A stretch of 64,000 nucleotides of DNA from Phytophthora quininea (Eukaryota > Oomycota > Peronosporomycetes > Peronosporales > Peronosporaceae): NCBI GenBank assembly GCA_011947345.1, contig JAAVTG010000140.1, forward strand, positions 1 through 64,000. Reading direction: 5' to 3'. Positions 12,928 to 23,029 of this stretch are shown piece after piece; position 1 is the stretch's first letter, and each line of letters starts with the position of its first letter. A program made the translations under genes and the position numbers. The notes below the pieces were generated by a model. It was not told the DNA's origin, did no database searches, and saw only the letters and a program-made list of their open reading frames with translations.

Positions 12928-13273
12928 CTGGCCACTGAGCTACCCGCTCAATGCTCGCTGGAATTCACCATGTCCTGGTGGAGTTTGTTTGGTACTCCGA
13001 CTTTGGCTAAATGTTAGGGTTTCCGACAACAAGGGGAGATATATTGGATTTTAGCATGCAGTTTTACGATTAACTAAGCCAAGCCAATGTAGGGTTTGAG
13101 GGTTTGAATATATGATGAGCGAATTGCAGCGCAATCTAGTGGAGGCATGGAGGCAATTTGCACAATTATATAGCATTTTTGTGTAGTCGATGGAGGCAAC
13201 CCAGTATGATAGGCCAAAAACTTTGATCACGGATATCTCCCTCCAGTCATCTTAGGAGAGCAACCTGCCGCAC
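12928..13273. other. Non-coding interval
   Basis: AT-rich sequence upstream of the MULE relic without coding signal that I can support. It may hold the lost 5' part of the transposase gene. Confidence 0.4.
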
Positions 13274-13352
13274 CGACGGGTACTCAAGGTGAGCCTCATT
13301 CAGCATCCCACGGATATCGGAGTACCCCTCCGTTAGTCGGTAGCCTCGGGCG
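13274..13352. repeat. Dispersed repeat, copy 1 (second copy at 59450)
   Basis: The segment from CGACGGGTACTCAAGG through ACGGATATCGGAGTACCCC and CTCCGTTAGTCGGT matches 59450-59530 in the same orientation, with a few indels. The second copy lies upstream of a gypsy gag fragment (in the gag orientation), so this may be a piece of a retrotransposon leader or LTR. Confidence 0.6.
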
Positions 13353-13384
13353 CCGTGTGCAAGTGTACTGTGCGATTAGCGATT

Positions 13385-13905
13385 TTCGTACATCCACTCC
13401 GCCACAAGACTACATTTGTATATACAGGGAACACGCTGTTGATAGTCCCATATGACACAGACAGGCGCATCAATCAATCAGCGATCAGGAACAATACCTG
13501 CGGCTGTATATACCCGTTTAGGCTGAAAACTTCGGAGACTACGTTTTCATATGTGGAGAACACGGTAGTGATTGTCTCAAGCGACAAAGACAGACTCATT
13601 AGCCAATCAGTGAGTAGCAAAGTTATCTACGGCCGCACACATCTGTTTCGACTAAAACCTTGGAGAATTACGTGTTTGTATATGAGAAACACGATGGTGA
13701 CATAGCAAAGTGGTAGAGACAGGCCTGTCAACCAATCAACGATCAGCAAGGTTAATTACAGTCGCTTAATCCCGTTTGGAATGATAACTTGGGAGACTAC
13801 GTTTTCATATGTGGGGAAGAAGCTAGTGATGGTTTGAAGTAACAGAAAAAGGAGCATCATACAACCAGCGATCACAGAAGCGATTGAAGGCATATTACGC
13901 CCGAC
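13385..13905. repeat. Diverged tandem repeat, ~129-bp unit, about four copies
   Basis: Anchors resembling AGACTACGTTTTCATATGTGG occur at 13407, 13536, 13664 and 13794, so the spacing is 129, 128 and 130 bp. Each unit also holds an AATCAATCAGCGATCAG-type and a CGTTTAGGCTGAAAAC-type segment. A forward frame stays open through the first three units, but the divergence pattern does not look like codon-level constraint, and I do not call a gene. The array abuts the right inverted-repeat arm, and subterminal repeats are common in MULE elements. Confidence 0.75.
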
Positions 13906-14102
13906 TGAATCGAAACAGTGGATAGATATGTTTTGATACAAGGCGGACATATTGGTGAGACTCTACTAAGAATGTAAGCAGAATAAGCATTTGAGTACGT
14001 GATTACGTAAAAAGGTGAGTGTAAGTTAAGAATTTGTGTAGCAAATGAATGCGTGCATGCATATGTTAATGTTTGTGTAGTTAGAGTGCATGTAGAGTAT
14101 AA
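13869..14102. repeat. Right arm of the ~235-bp diverged inverted repeat
   Basis: Reverse-complement partner of 10353-10590. With the left arm it brackets ~3.3 kb that includes the MULE transposase relic, the foldback sequence and the 129-bp repeats. Target-site duplications could not be identified because the outer ends are unclear. Confidence 0.65.
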
Positions 14103-14291
14103 CCCTTTCTTTATCGCCATACAGTTCTATATTAAGCACCACGAGCTCAAGTGAAAACACGACAGCTAGAACTTTCAAGCGCCGGCGAGCCCAGCAGGAA
14201 GATGAAGAAGTTAATACCTCTCTTACTTCTCCAGGTACGATCACCCAAGTTTTGGGATGTGAGATCTGCCTAAGACGTCGTACTTGCTGAT

Positions 14292-15735
14292 GTGTACTTC
14301 TTAGATCTATTTTACCCCATTTGGAAGACTCTACGTCGTGCTGGGTGGACTTCCAAACCCCCATCGTCTCGGAGTTTGGACATGCGCCACCGTTACATCT
14401 GTGTTGGTGGCAATCCTGATAGAATCGAAGGCCAAGATTATTTTCTGGGCGAGCGAGCTGTCTTTGGCCACTACTTGGACTCTATGAATGGTACTGTACC
14501 TCCAGCTGTGATGGCAACTGCTGGGCTACCTATGGAAATTGTTGGTATGTGCGAGGGCAACACCACTACTGTTGCTACTAGAGAAGCTTGCCATGCACAA
14601 GAAGAAACGCAGAACGAGATTAACTTGGACTCCCTTGTAGACCCAAACCAAGAGAATGTACAATACGAAGCTGCGACTTCTCCGCCAGAACCAGCAATAG
14701 TTCATTGCGCGGTTTGCAAAGAGGAGTGCACTAACTCCCGTTCGTGCGCGTTCTGTGGTGCATTTTACACCATTTTTGTTGGCATGATGTGTGTGCTTCA
14801 CAAGAGCTTCACGGCCCGGACGGTAAACGTCTAGTCGGCTTCGGGGATGCCTGTTACTGTAGCAAGGCTTGTCAACATGGATCTTCAGTTCCTGTCGCCA
14901 TGTTGAGTGAAGGAAGTAGCGGGCTCACTGAATTTGATAACGAAGACATTTCAACGCTACAAGTGAATGATGCACAACCATGTAGTGAAGTACAGCCGCA
15001 ATCGGGTGCGAAGATACACAGCTTCGGGTCCAAGAAAGTGTCCGCCTTCGCAGCAAATCTGAAAGCACTACAACCAAGTGCGAAACAAAAGCAAAAGGCG
15101 ACGAGACCAAGACCTGCTGCAAAAGCCAAGAAGACTACAAAACCAAAGTCCACCGGCAAATCGAAGAAGGCCAAAGCGCCAGTTAAACGACGACCTAGCA
15201 AGGCTTCGGAAAAAGCGGCTGCATTGCGCAAGGAACTCGCAAGCCAAATACAAGCGAGCGCTGAGAAGTTTGTTGATGAAAGAGTAGCATTTTTTCCTGC
15301 TCAAGAATCTTGGATGCCTCACGGCCTTTACTGTAACGTTGGTGGATCCTACCTCGTCGCTGTTGTGACACGATATTCTCTTGTGAAGAAGAAGAATGAT
15401 GATGGCTTATCTATCTCAACGCCTTCTTTTGAAATTCGGTGGACTAATACGGCTTTTCAAACTAAACATCACGTTTATCACGTTGATGAGTCAGTTATCT
15501 ATCGTGGTGTTAAACAGTTTGTGGCATCAAAGAATAGCACGTTTGAGTTGGGGAATCATGGAGCTCATTGTGCACGGTTTCGCCGAAATATACAAATATT
15601 CCGTTGCTCTCTGATGAATTTGAAGAAGTCGACGAAGCTGGCTATCGCGAATGGTCGACCTTTCGTGGACCCAAAGACTTTCACATTGATTTATGCCCTG
15701 CAGAAGTGGAGGCGATCGAAAATCATCCGTAGAGA
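14292..15735 (+). pseudogene. Broken Cys-rich, basic transposon-type protein (PiggyBac-associated region?)
   Basis: Three consecutive blocks look coding but change frame. Block 1 (14292-14790) has a GWTSKPPSSRSLD ... RYICVGG ... DYFLGE segment, then CAVCKEECTNSRSCAFCG. After a shift near 14780 block 2 adds DACYCSKACQ, completing a Cys-rich zinc-binding-like cluster, a long Lys/Pro/Ala linker with a likely nuclear localisation signal, and a folded-looking part with SWMPHGLYCNVGGSYLVAVV and HHVYHVDES. Block 3 continues in other frames (IYKYSVAL, then EEVDEAGYREW) to a stop near 15735. I associate this kind of region with the N-terminal part of PiggyBac-type or related transposase proteins in Phytophthora, but the DDE domain itself is not present, so the family name is tentative. 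Confidence 0.45.
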
Positions 15736-15759
15736 CTCCGAGGGGCAGCCATGAAGGCG

Positions 15760-16193
15760 TGACAACTCGCGAAGGTTCAAACCTGGATCCCGCCGCGAAC
15801 GAACCTTCACCCAACGGAACATCACCTGCTGGGGGCATCGGCAGAGGATATTGACCCGACCGAGGTTCAGCGTAAACGTCGGAAGAGAATAACGCAAACT
15901 CAGAGCGAGGAAACACGATGGGCGAATATCAAGGCGTTGTTAACAGGAAATGTCGAACACCTCAGCTATATAGAGCTAAAGAAGCGTAGAAATGGACGGA
16001 CAAGTTCATTCTGACGGAAGACGATGTATGGTACTACTTTGGGGGAACGAACCGTCGCCGAAACCGTGAGGAGAATGAGACTAGTAGTATCAGCAACGAC
16101 GATTCAAGAAGTGTTGCAGAATTGCCATGATTCACTGGAAGGTGGGCACCAAGGCGTGATACGAACGTATCCGCACACCAGGATGGACTACTA
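15760..16193 (+). pseudogene. Ty3/gypsy pol fragment: RNase H-integrase linker and first half of integrase zinc finger
   Basis: Frame-shifted coding sequence includes TRWANIKALLTGNVEHLSYI, DKFILTEDDVWYYFGG and NRRRNREEN, which resemble the segment between RNase H and integrase in oomycete gypsy elements. It is followed by RLVVSATTIQEVLQNCHDSL and EGGHQGVIRTYP, the His-His part of the integrase H2C2 zinc finger. The sequence breaks off at 16193 and the Cys-Cys half resumes at about 17540 (VKPCPDCNTSKSRPQLRG), because a DNA transposon is inserted between. Several frameshifts make it inactive. Confidence 0.7.
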
Positions 16194-17528
16194 CACTGGT
16201 TACCGAAATTAACATGTATTGTAAAATAGTGTGAGCGGCAATATAGCACTCACAAGAATTCATGTGGGCACAAATCACGCCCACAGCCGAGTTCAGAATT
16301 GATGCGTATTGAACTCACATTGTTTAGTGTGTACTTCCTCTGCCACGCTGAAACTCGGCCATTTGCTTAGTCTTGAAAACGCCAGCAGCCGCCAAGTTCG
16401 GCATCACCGACATACAGCTTCAGCAGTGCCACTCCGATACTAACAAGCGGCAATTCTTCGATTTGGCGGCTGATCTACGGCCGTGTGGAGGAGGCTGCGG
16501 ACAATCAGTTGGAGGTGTTCACAAGTGTCTTTCGTGCAATGCACGCATGCACCCTTTTGTGGGAAGCCTATCGGCGAGGAAGGTTTTGTCCAAGACGTGC
16601 TTTGCCCTCGCTGTGATACCGCTCAGCCTCTCGATCGCGTTCAATCGGCCTCTCCGATCATTACCGCGTTTGAAATTGCGCGACAGCACGCAACAAACGC
16701 AAAACTAAATGCAAAAGAACGCAATGATCAACCTGTCATCTCAGATGCAGCAGATAGATCACTATCCGACCAAGTGGGGTTAGTTCCTGCCATGGCAAGA
16801 AAGTAAAAGCCCAGTGCAGTCAGCTATGTTCATCAATATCCGACGGTACTAGCTTGGAAGTTAGAAGAGGAGAAGCGATCGGGGCTGAAAGGCCTATGTG
16901 CAGCACCAACAAGAAAATTCCCACTAATTTTCAATTCCGACACTTACAACGCCAACATCAACAAAGCTAGAAATTGGTGGAAGGCAAGGGAAAAACTTGT
17001 TACTCTTCCGAGAGGATTGCTCACGCTGTCTAGCCGATCGAGTTCGGGAAGGACACGGTCGAATGGAAAAGCTCTCCCAGGACGAGGAAGGCACCAAAGT
17101 GAAAGGGTCAAGTGGATATACCCGCACTTATTAAGCGAGTTTGATCGCCTTCGCAAGGCAGGCTTAACGTTCGACTCCCTCTTTAAAACACGTTGCTCAC
17201 GAAGTATTAAGGTGCACGGAGGGGAAGTATAACAAATGGAGCAGGGATGTCAATGGCAAACTCATTGATGAAAAGATCACTACGAGATGGAAACAAATTT
17301 TCATGGAGAAACATGGTATCGTATTGAGGACGTAGTCAGAAAAAAACTCAGCAAGGAAAAAATCGAGGCAATAGAGAGGCAAGTTGTATATCACCTCGGA
17401 CAATTGCAATGAGCATTCGCCTCTGGTGAATTGGATGATAATTGTGTTGAGAACATTGACGAAACACACTTCGTCATCGATTTCGATAACGGGCGAGCTC
17501 TAGGCTTCATTAATTACGGTAACCACTG
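16194..17528 (+). mobile_element. Non-autonomous pogo/Tigger-like DNA transposon nested in gypsy integrase
   Basis: The left end CACTGGTTACCGAAATTAA (16194-16212) is the inverted repeat of the right end TTAATTACGGTAACCACTG (17510-17528), with two mismatches. The left end is preceded directly by TA, as expected for Tc1/mariner-superfamily insertion. The right TA is not seen and the right end appears slightly deleted. At 1.3 kb, and with the transposase cut after the first catalytic motif, it looks like an internally deleted copy. The flanking gypsy integrase joins across the insertion. Confidence 0.75.
16373..17505 (+). pseudogene. pogo/Tigger (DDE_1)-like transposase, truncated and frameshifted
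   Basis: The broken reading runs through a Cys/His cluster (CGGGCGQSVGGVHKC, then after a frame change HAPFCGKPIGEEGF and VLCPRC), a frameshift near 16806, a likely helix-turn-helix region (RNWWKAREKLV, KALPGRGRHQSERVKWIYPH), several stops around 17230-17280, and IERQVVYHLGQLQ. It ends with NIDETHFVIDFDNGRALGFI, which carries the first acidic catalytic motif of the DDE_1 family. The other two catalytic acids are absent because the terminal inverted repeat begins immediately after. The protein would bind the element ends and cut and paste them; this copy cannot. Confidence 0.65.
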
Positions 17529-18830
17529 GACTGGAATGGACTGTACACCGAGGTGGAGAAATATGTGAAGCCATGCCCTGATTGTAATACGAGCAAGAGT
17601 CGTCCACAGCTTAGGGGTACTCCCCTCAATATCCTGACCGACCATCCTTTCCAGTTGGTGTCGATGGACTTCGTAACCCAATGATTCGAGGAATGTGTCT
17701 ACAAAAGGTCCGGAGCCCCAACGATGATTCGACACGACCGCGACCCACGGCTCATGAGTAAGTATTTCAGGCTTTCGCGGAAATGATGCAGTCTCGCTCT
17801 TGGGCAACGTCGAGATGTCGCCCGCAAGCTGACAGTCAACAAGAGAGGTCAGTGAAGTCAGTCAAGGCGTCGGTGAAAGTTTATGTGGAGGACCCATTGC
17901 AGCAAGACTGGGACGAACTCGTCGAACGATTGATATTTGCGATCAACAACTCTGTGATCTCCACACGTAAGGAGACATCGTTTTAATCGTCCATGGATGG
18001 GATGCTCGGACTACTCTCAGGGCGACGACCTCCTCCGTGTAGCGAGGGTTCGCGACGCAAACTGATAGTTCAGCATGGAGGAGAGAGATTAATCGGCAGC
18101 GGAGCATAGCGCTAGAGATGGCCAAAGAGTACGAAGCGAGGGAAAAGCGTGCGCGATCCGATAGGCACAACGAAGGGATGAGTCGACGAGAAAAGGCCTC
18201 TGTGACGCCTGCAGAAAGCAACAAACCCTCGCTGAACTTTGCACTGAATCGGGCAAACGAGGGCGGGGCAGGGGAGCACCGAGCGAAGCCTCTGTTCGAG
18301 GTCGGAAGCAGTGCGTGGCTCTGTATGGAGCGAGTGAAGCCAGGGTTGACCAAGAAGCTTGCTCACCTCTGGCACAGCCCGTTCCGCATCAAGGTGAAAC
18401 CGAAGGTCGAAGAGTTCGCTAGAACTGCCCGACCGCCACGGATACCGGTTCTACCCGATTGTGCATATCTTGCGGCTGAAGCCGGTACAGGGGTATTATG
18501 ACCGGCCGAAGGTTCGCTTGGCCCCGGAAGTGACAGAGGACAATCGCCTGGACTTTGATGAGGAGCTGCTATAGGAGGACAGTTGGGGTCCAGACCAGAT
18601 GAACGATCGCTTCGAAGTCGAAGCAATTCTAGATGATCGATTACTGGTGTCGCCAAGTACAGCTAGGCCTGTGCGGGGATTCAAGGTAAATGGACCGGAT
18701 ATGACAAACCTTCGTGGGAACTGGTAACGAACCTAACCTGTGGCGGCCTCCTTTACGACTATCTTCGCAAGAAGAAGTGCGACCGACGCCTGGAGATAGT
18801 CCAAGTCGCTGATGAATAATAGAAGCCTCG
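17529..18830 (+). pseudogene. Ty3/gypsy pol fragment: integrase core, C-terminal region and chromodomain
   Basis: The sequence continues the integrase from 16193: LYTEVEKYVKPCPDC completes the zinc finger, then LTDHPFQLVSMDFVTQ carries the first catalytic Asp. About 50 residues are missing, and FEECVYKRSGAPTMIRHDRD carries the second Asp. QQERSVKSV (after a shift) holds the catalytic Glu. Further frames encode the integrase C-terminal part, with VKPGLTKKLAHLWHSPFR, and a chromodomain-like tail around 18640-18790 (LTCGGLLYDYLRKKK). Stops and at least four frameshifts show it is dead. Elements with such a C-terminal chromodomain are chromoviruses, which tend to insert into heterochromatin; that matches the setting but is not proof. 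Confidence 0.75.
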
Positions 18831-19058
18831 CCAAACGATGATCTGTCTGTGCAGCGGTGCAGCCCACAACAGCAGACAAAGAAAGCTACTGCAACTGAAA
18901 GATGCATGTTATATATGACTACGTAAATTCAACGGTCAAGGAAAACGAACAAACAAGCTGCCAGAGTGCAACAAAGAGAAACACTACGAGCGATCGCTTA
19001 CCGCATGTGTGCGCTGGAAAAGAGACCACGGACTTTGCCGAACGGCGAGCGAAGTTTA
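18831..19058. other. Non-coding junction between two retroelement relics
   Basis: No gene is supported. The + strand gypsy pol relic ends here and a minus-strand relic begins. I could not identify an LTR, polypurine tract or target duplication at this junction. Confidence 0.4.
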
Positions 19059-22000
19059 CTACGCCCCTGACGACGACGCAGCGGCGGAGGCGAACAGCAA
19101 TAATGGTACCAGATCGCTGAGCCCGGGCGACGCGAACGTCGGGAATTTGTGGCCCCAGTTGGCAGCGGCTTTGCTTGGCAGGACCTCGGGATCGATGTTG
19201 ATCCGCTCGCCGACCGTCGCTGGTGTCGACCCGTGTGTAGCGAAGACATACACCGTCGGGTTGCACAGGGGAAGGTAATGTTGAACTGGTGAATCTCCGG
19301 CCGAGTCATCCAGCAGTCACGCCAAGGCTGGACGCGGTACAACACCGAAACTTCGCTGACCCAATCATCGCTTCCAGATAACCACGTGAGATTCGCCATC
19401 GACATCACCGGCACGGACGGCTCGACGATCAACTCGGGAACTAACGCGCGCTCCTCCAGCGGTTTCTCCATATCCCCAAGCAGCCAGTCGCTCCAGAAAG
19501 TCCGCTTCACGTGGACACGAAGGTTGTCCGCACGCTTCTTACGCGCCGTGAAGTACTTGATCCAAGCATCGGTTCGGCTGTGAAGCACGTCGGGATCGCG
19601 GCTTGGATTGCTGGCGTAGGCTCGCAGGCCATTCTCGACGCATGCTTGAGGAATCCAATAGTGACGCTCCCACAGAGGAGGATCGCTGAGGGTCTGCGGA
19701 GGTCGATCACGCCCAGTGGCAGCGACCCTGACCGAAACCGAAGCTTGGGGGGGGGGTAGTAGGCGATGCTGACGATGGTGACACGACAGGACCGGGGTAT
19801 CCCTCGCGTCAGACGCGGACAGAGGAGTGGCGGGCGACTTGACTTGACTTGAACCTTCGTTACATGCTGGAATACCAGGAGCTGGGCCTCCCTAAGCAAA
19901 CGCGTCGCCAGACGATGATTCATGCGGAGTTCCAGAACGGGAAGGCTCCACGCTAAACCTTGACTTCCTCGCAGGCACCGCTGGAGTAGTGTAGATTGGG
20001 CCAGACGACGAGCGACGCTTCTTACGAGGACGACTTCGGTCAGAACGCTTCTTCCAGTGCTTTGACTTCATCAGACGTCGACGGCGGCTGGGCGAAGGCT
20101 GGCTCGAACTCCAGGCACGTCTGCGAGCCCCGCGGCAGCGAAACGACCGTGTCGCGAGCCTCCGGGGCGGGACGGTCAGCGCTGCTTGTAGGTGTAGGAC
20201 GGTTCGTGAGGATGTTCGTCTAGAAAGTAAGTTAGCAAGAAAGCTTAACGATGCAAAGAACTTTAGCTTGCTGCAGCCTCGGTAAATTCACGACTGGGGC
20301 CAACTAACCTGCGTATCTCCTTCGCTGGATCTTCACTCTCTCTGCTCTACAGCTCTTCCTCCGTAGAACACTCCACTTGGCTTCGCTTCACCCCTTCGCA
20401 TCACACACACCTCGCTTTGCTGATCTTGGGCCACGCCGCCTTCATGCCTTCCATCCTCGCCGCCATATCGCTGGAGTCGTCACCGCTTCCATCCTTCAGC
20501 CACGCTCCTCCGTACAGAAGACGCGACTCTTCAGTGCTAGCTGACTCTTGACAAGCCAGCTAGACGAACGACGCCTGCCCCAGCTCATCCTCCCACAGCT
20601 GCTCTTCAAGAAGTTGTTCGCTGGTAGACGACCTACTCACGGTCGGACCGTGACCGAGACGATGTCCTCCGTCCCTACTCGTGACAACCTGATGAGTCCT
20701 CGCCAGACGAGTGAGGACCATCGTTATACCCGGCAGACGTCTGAGACGTCCCGAACGAATCTTCAAACTCCTCCCCATCGTCACCACTGTCGCTCACCGA
20801 CTGGCGAAGACTCCGACGCTTGCCCGGGTTCTTGGTGTGGTGGACGGCCTCCGCGACTAACACCTCTAGCGAGGTGGATGCCCCGGCAGCAGCGTCACGC
20901 TGTCGGAGCTGATCCAAAATGCCAAGCGTCTCTTGATTCAAGTCCTGGGCCTCGAGCTGGATGTTACCCAACCCAAAACCTGGGAAACATCGCCAATGGT
21001 GAGAACGAATACGCCCAACAGTGGAGACGGACATGGAGCAGGAAACGAACCTTCGACGGCGAGCACAAGAATATCAGGGTCCGGGGACTGGAGACTGACG
21101 TGTTCGCGAAGAATGGCGCTAGCGCGGAGAAGGCGCTGGATACGCCCAAATTGAATTTCTTCCTTCGTTCGGAGCGCCTGGACGTCTGGCAAATCGCCCG
21201 CGATCAGCTGCGACAGTAGGCGAGTCAATTTGTCGCCTCGACTGGTTTTGACAGACAGGCTTGGACGTCAAGAGCTCGCTGATAGTAGGCCGTCCCGGTC
21301 TCCGTCGCGATCTTCAACTGCTTCTTTAGCTCTTCAATCTCGGCCGTCGCCTGACGCGCAAACAACTCGGCGTTCTCCCGAAGATTCGTCTCTTTCATCA
21401 AAGCCTTGTGCGAAGCGACTTTGACCAAGTGGGCAGTCTCCAGACGGGCGCGCAATCGTCCGGCTTCTTCCTCCACATCCGGTCGTGTTCGCGGTGGCTG
21501 CAACAACGTCAGAAGCTGAGCGAGCGGCGTCAAGACGTAGCCAGTACACAGCGTCCATCATGCGCGGCGGGTGCGAGTGGGTACGAGTGAGGACCTTCGC
21601 CAGGTCCGCCAACTGATTGCCCGTGACCGCGATGGTCCGCTCCGAGGCAGACACCGACGATTCATCCAGCAAATCCCTCAGCGTGTCTTCACCGACACCT
21701 GGGAGTGCCGTATCCACTGTGAATGCCTGCGTCACGGCCACGACGCCCGATGTAGGCCGAAAGGGAACACCAACCGACCCGCCTGGCAGCTCGGAGGACG
21801 GCGGAACATTCGTTGTGCCAATGAGGTCGGCGCCTGGAGCCTGCAAGAGATCAGCGTCAGTATACAGAGCGAAAGATCGAGCTCGGGAGCGATTGACTGA
21901 CGAAGGCGGAGGCGTCAGGAGGCCAGCAGCCTGCATGGCACGGGAGGCAGCACGTCCGACGAAGCCACTCATGGGAGGAAGGTGCCGAGGCGCTCGCCAG

Positions 22001-22086
22001 CGAGAAGTGGTTCGAGCCTCGCCGACTGAGGCGACTGTCGCCTCCGTTATTGGCTGATAAAGGGGATCCAGCTGAACCAATTGCAA
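19059..22086 (-). pseudogene. Decayed gag-like ORF region of a minus-strand retroelement
   Basis: Read from 22086 downward, an open stretch of 250 residues begins MQLVQLDPLYQPITEATV, followed in another frame by a coiled-coil-like segment (EEEAGRLRARLETAHLVKV ... LRENAELFARQATAEIEELK) at 21225-21530. Further broken frames follow: an acidic Ser-rich block near 20700-21030, a basic stretch KKRSDRSRPRKKRR near 20030, and KRADNLRVHVKRTFWSDWLL near 19500. The order (N-terminal ORF beside an LTR-like sequence, coiled coil, basic part) suits a gag protein, but no zinc knuckle or polymerase motif is visible, so the class is inferred from context. Frame changes occur every few hundred bases. Confidence 0.4.
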
Positions 22087-22380
22087 CGTGAGGGGAAGGT
22101 TGGTTGAAGGTCGCTATCCCGAGGTGATCGCTATTGCGAACCATCGCCTGGTCGTTAAATCTTCGGATGGGTGGCTCCGACGACGACGCTTGTATTTCAC
22201 TTGATATATGTATAGAATCATCGATAAGGGTAGGGTAGGGTTAGAGAGAGTGAGAACCCGTAAGGGCGACACAAACAGAGCAGAATGTTCCCCGAGTTCC
22301 CAAGCGGCCAAGCGGCCTAGGTAAAACACCTTTCCCTGTTGTTGTTGTAGGTTATGTCTGCCAGCGAACACGGACCTTCG
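22087..22380 (-). other. Possible leader between LTR and gag-like ORF
   Basis: No coding signal. It contains the short G-run repeat AAGGGTAGGGTAGGG at about 22227, which has only three G3 runs. A primer-binding site complementary to a recognisable tRNA 3' end was not found. Confidence 0.3.
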
Positions 22381-22742
22381 TGAAGTGAGTGTTTGTTTGG
22401 TCAGGCCAAGAGTGAAGAGTGGTAGTTAGAGTGTATTTTGGCTGACCCTATTAAAGTGGAGTGTTGGACTAAAGGCCCCCTGTGTTGGAGTGCTAGTCGC
22501 GTTCCAACGCGACTTCCAGTTGGAGTTATACTCCGGCGCCCCCGTCGGAGAGCCCACGGGACTAGGAAACCTTCGTCTGCTGGTGGCACGGGGTTTTGAG
22601 TGTGTGAGAGAGTGTTTGGACGTACAGGCGAAGGCTCGTGCCTGTAGCATTGGTTTGTATTTACCTACAGCGTAGACAAGTGAGTGGAAGCCACACCGCC
22701 TCGAGCAGGGTCGGATCTGGTTCCTTCAGATCACGCCCAACA
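22381..22742 (-). mobile_element. Probable LTR abutting the 5S array
   Basis: On the minus strand the segment starts TGTTGGGCGTGATCTGAAGG at 22742 and could end ...CACTTCA at 22381, giving the TG...CA ends of an LTR of ~362 bp. It lies just upstream of the gag-like ORF in the same orientation. The first base pairs of 5S spacer homology begin at 22744, so the LTR edge and the array edge nearly coincide. No second LTR was seen, and the inner end is a guess. Confidence 0.4.
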
Positions 22743-22871
22743 TGGTCGGCCGAGCTGGACCGGGTCATGTGGCAGGTCAGTCGCCATCCAGCGACCGCGT
22801 AGACCTCTGCCAGCGCACTGATAGTTGTGGCCAAGCACCGCTACGGGTCTAAAGACCACTGTTTGGCCATT

Positions 22872-22898
22872 TGGTCAGCCACGGGACCGCGTGGACCA
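22872..22898 (+). promoter_or_regulatory. Conserved inverted repeat upstream of each 5S gene (copy 1 shown)
   Basis: TGGTC-AGC-CACG-GGACC-G-CGTG-GACCA can fold into a two-part stem with arms TGGTC/GACCA and CACG/CGTG. It ends 12 bases before the gene and is present at the same place in essentially all copies. In copy 19 only the loop is shortened (GGG missing) while both arms are kept. It could be an upstream transcription or chromatin element; that function is inference. Confidence 0.5.
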
Positions 22899-22910
22899 GC
22901 ATAGACCTCC

Positions 22911-23029
22911 GTAGACGGCCATCTTAGGATGAGAACACCGTATCCCGTTCGCTCTGCGAAGTTAAGCATCCTCAAGCTCGGGTAGTACTCAGGTGGGTGA
23001 CCACTGGGGAAGTCCGGGTGCTGTCTACC
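22911..23029 (+). rRNA. 5S ribosomal RNA, copy 1
   Basis: 5S RNA is a structural part of the large ribosomal subunit and is made by RNA polymerase III from promoter boxes inside the gene. The 5' end GTAGACGGC pairs with GCTGTCTAC at the 3' end to form the nine-pair helix I, which fixes both gene ends. A box A-like AAGTTAAGCATCCTC lies at about 22959-22973 and a box C-like CAGGTGGGTGACCACTGGG at about 22990-23008. The TAGTACTCAGGTGGGTGACC block is the conserved 5S core. A TTT run follows directly and a TTTT run lies 22-25 bases further on. The next gene starts 555 bp downstream. Confidence 0.96.

Noticed and set aside
19747..19756. G10 homopolymer
   Set aside because: An isolated run inside a decayed ORF; may also be a sequencing-prone site, so no biological meaning is assigned.
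22225..22245. GGGTAGGGTAGGGTTAG as a G-quadruplex or telomere repeat
   Set aside because: Only three runs of three G; no tandem continuation.
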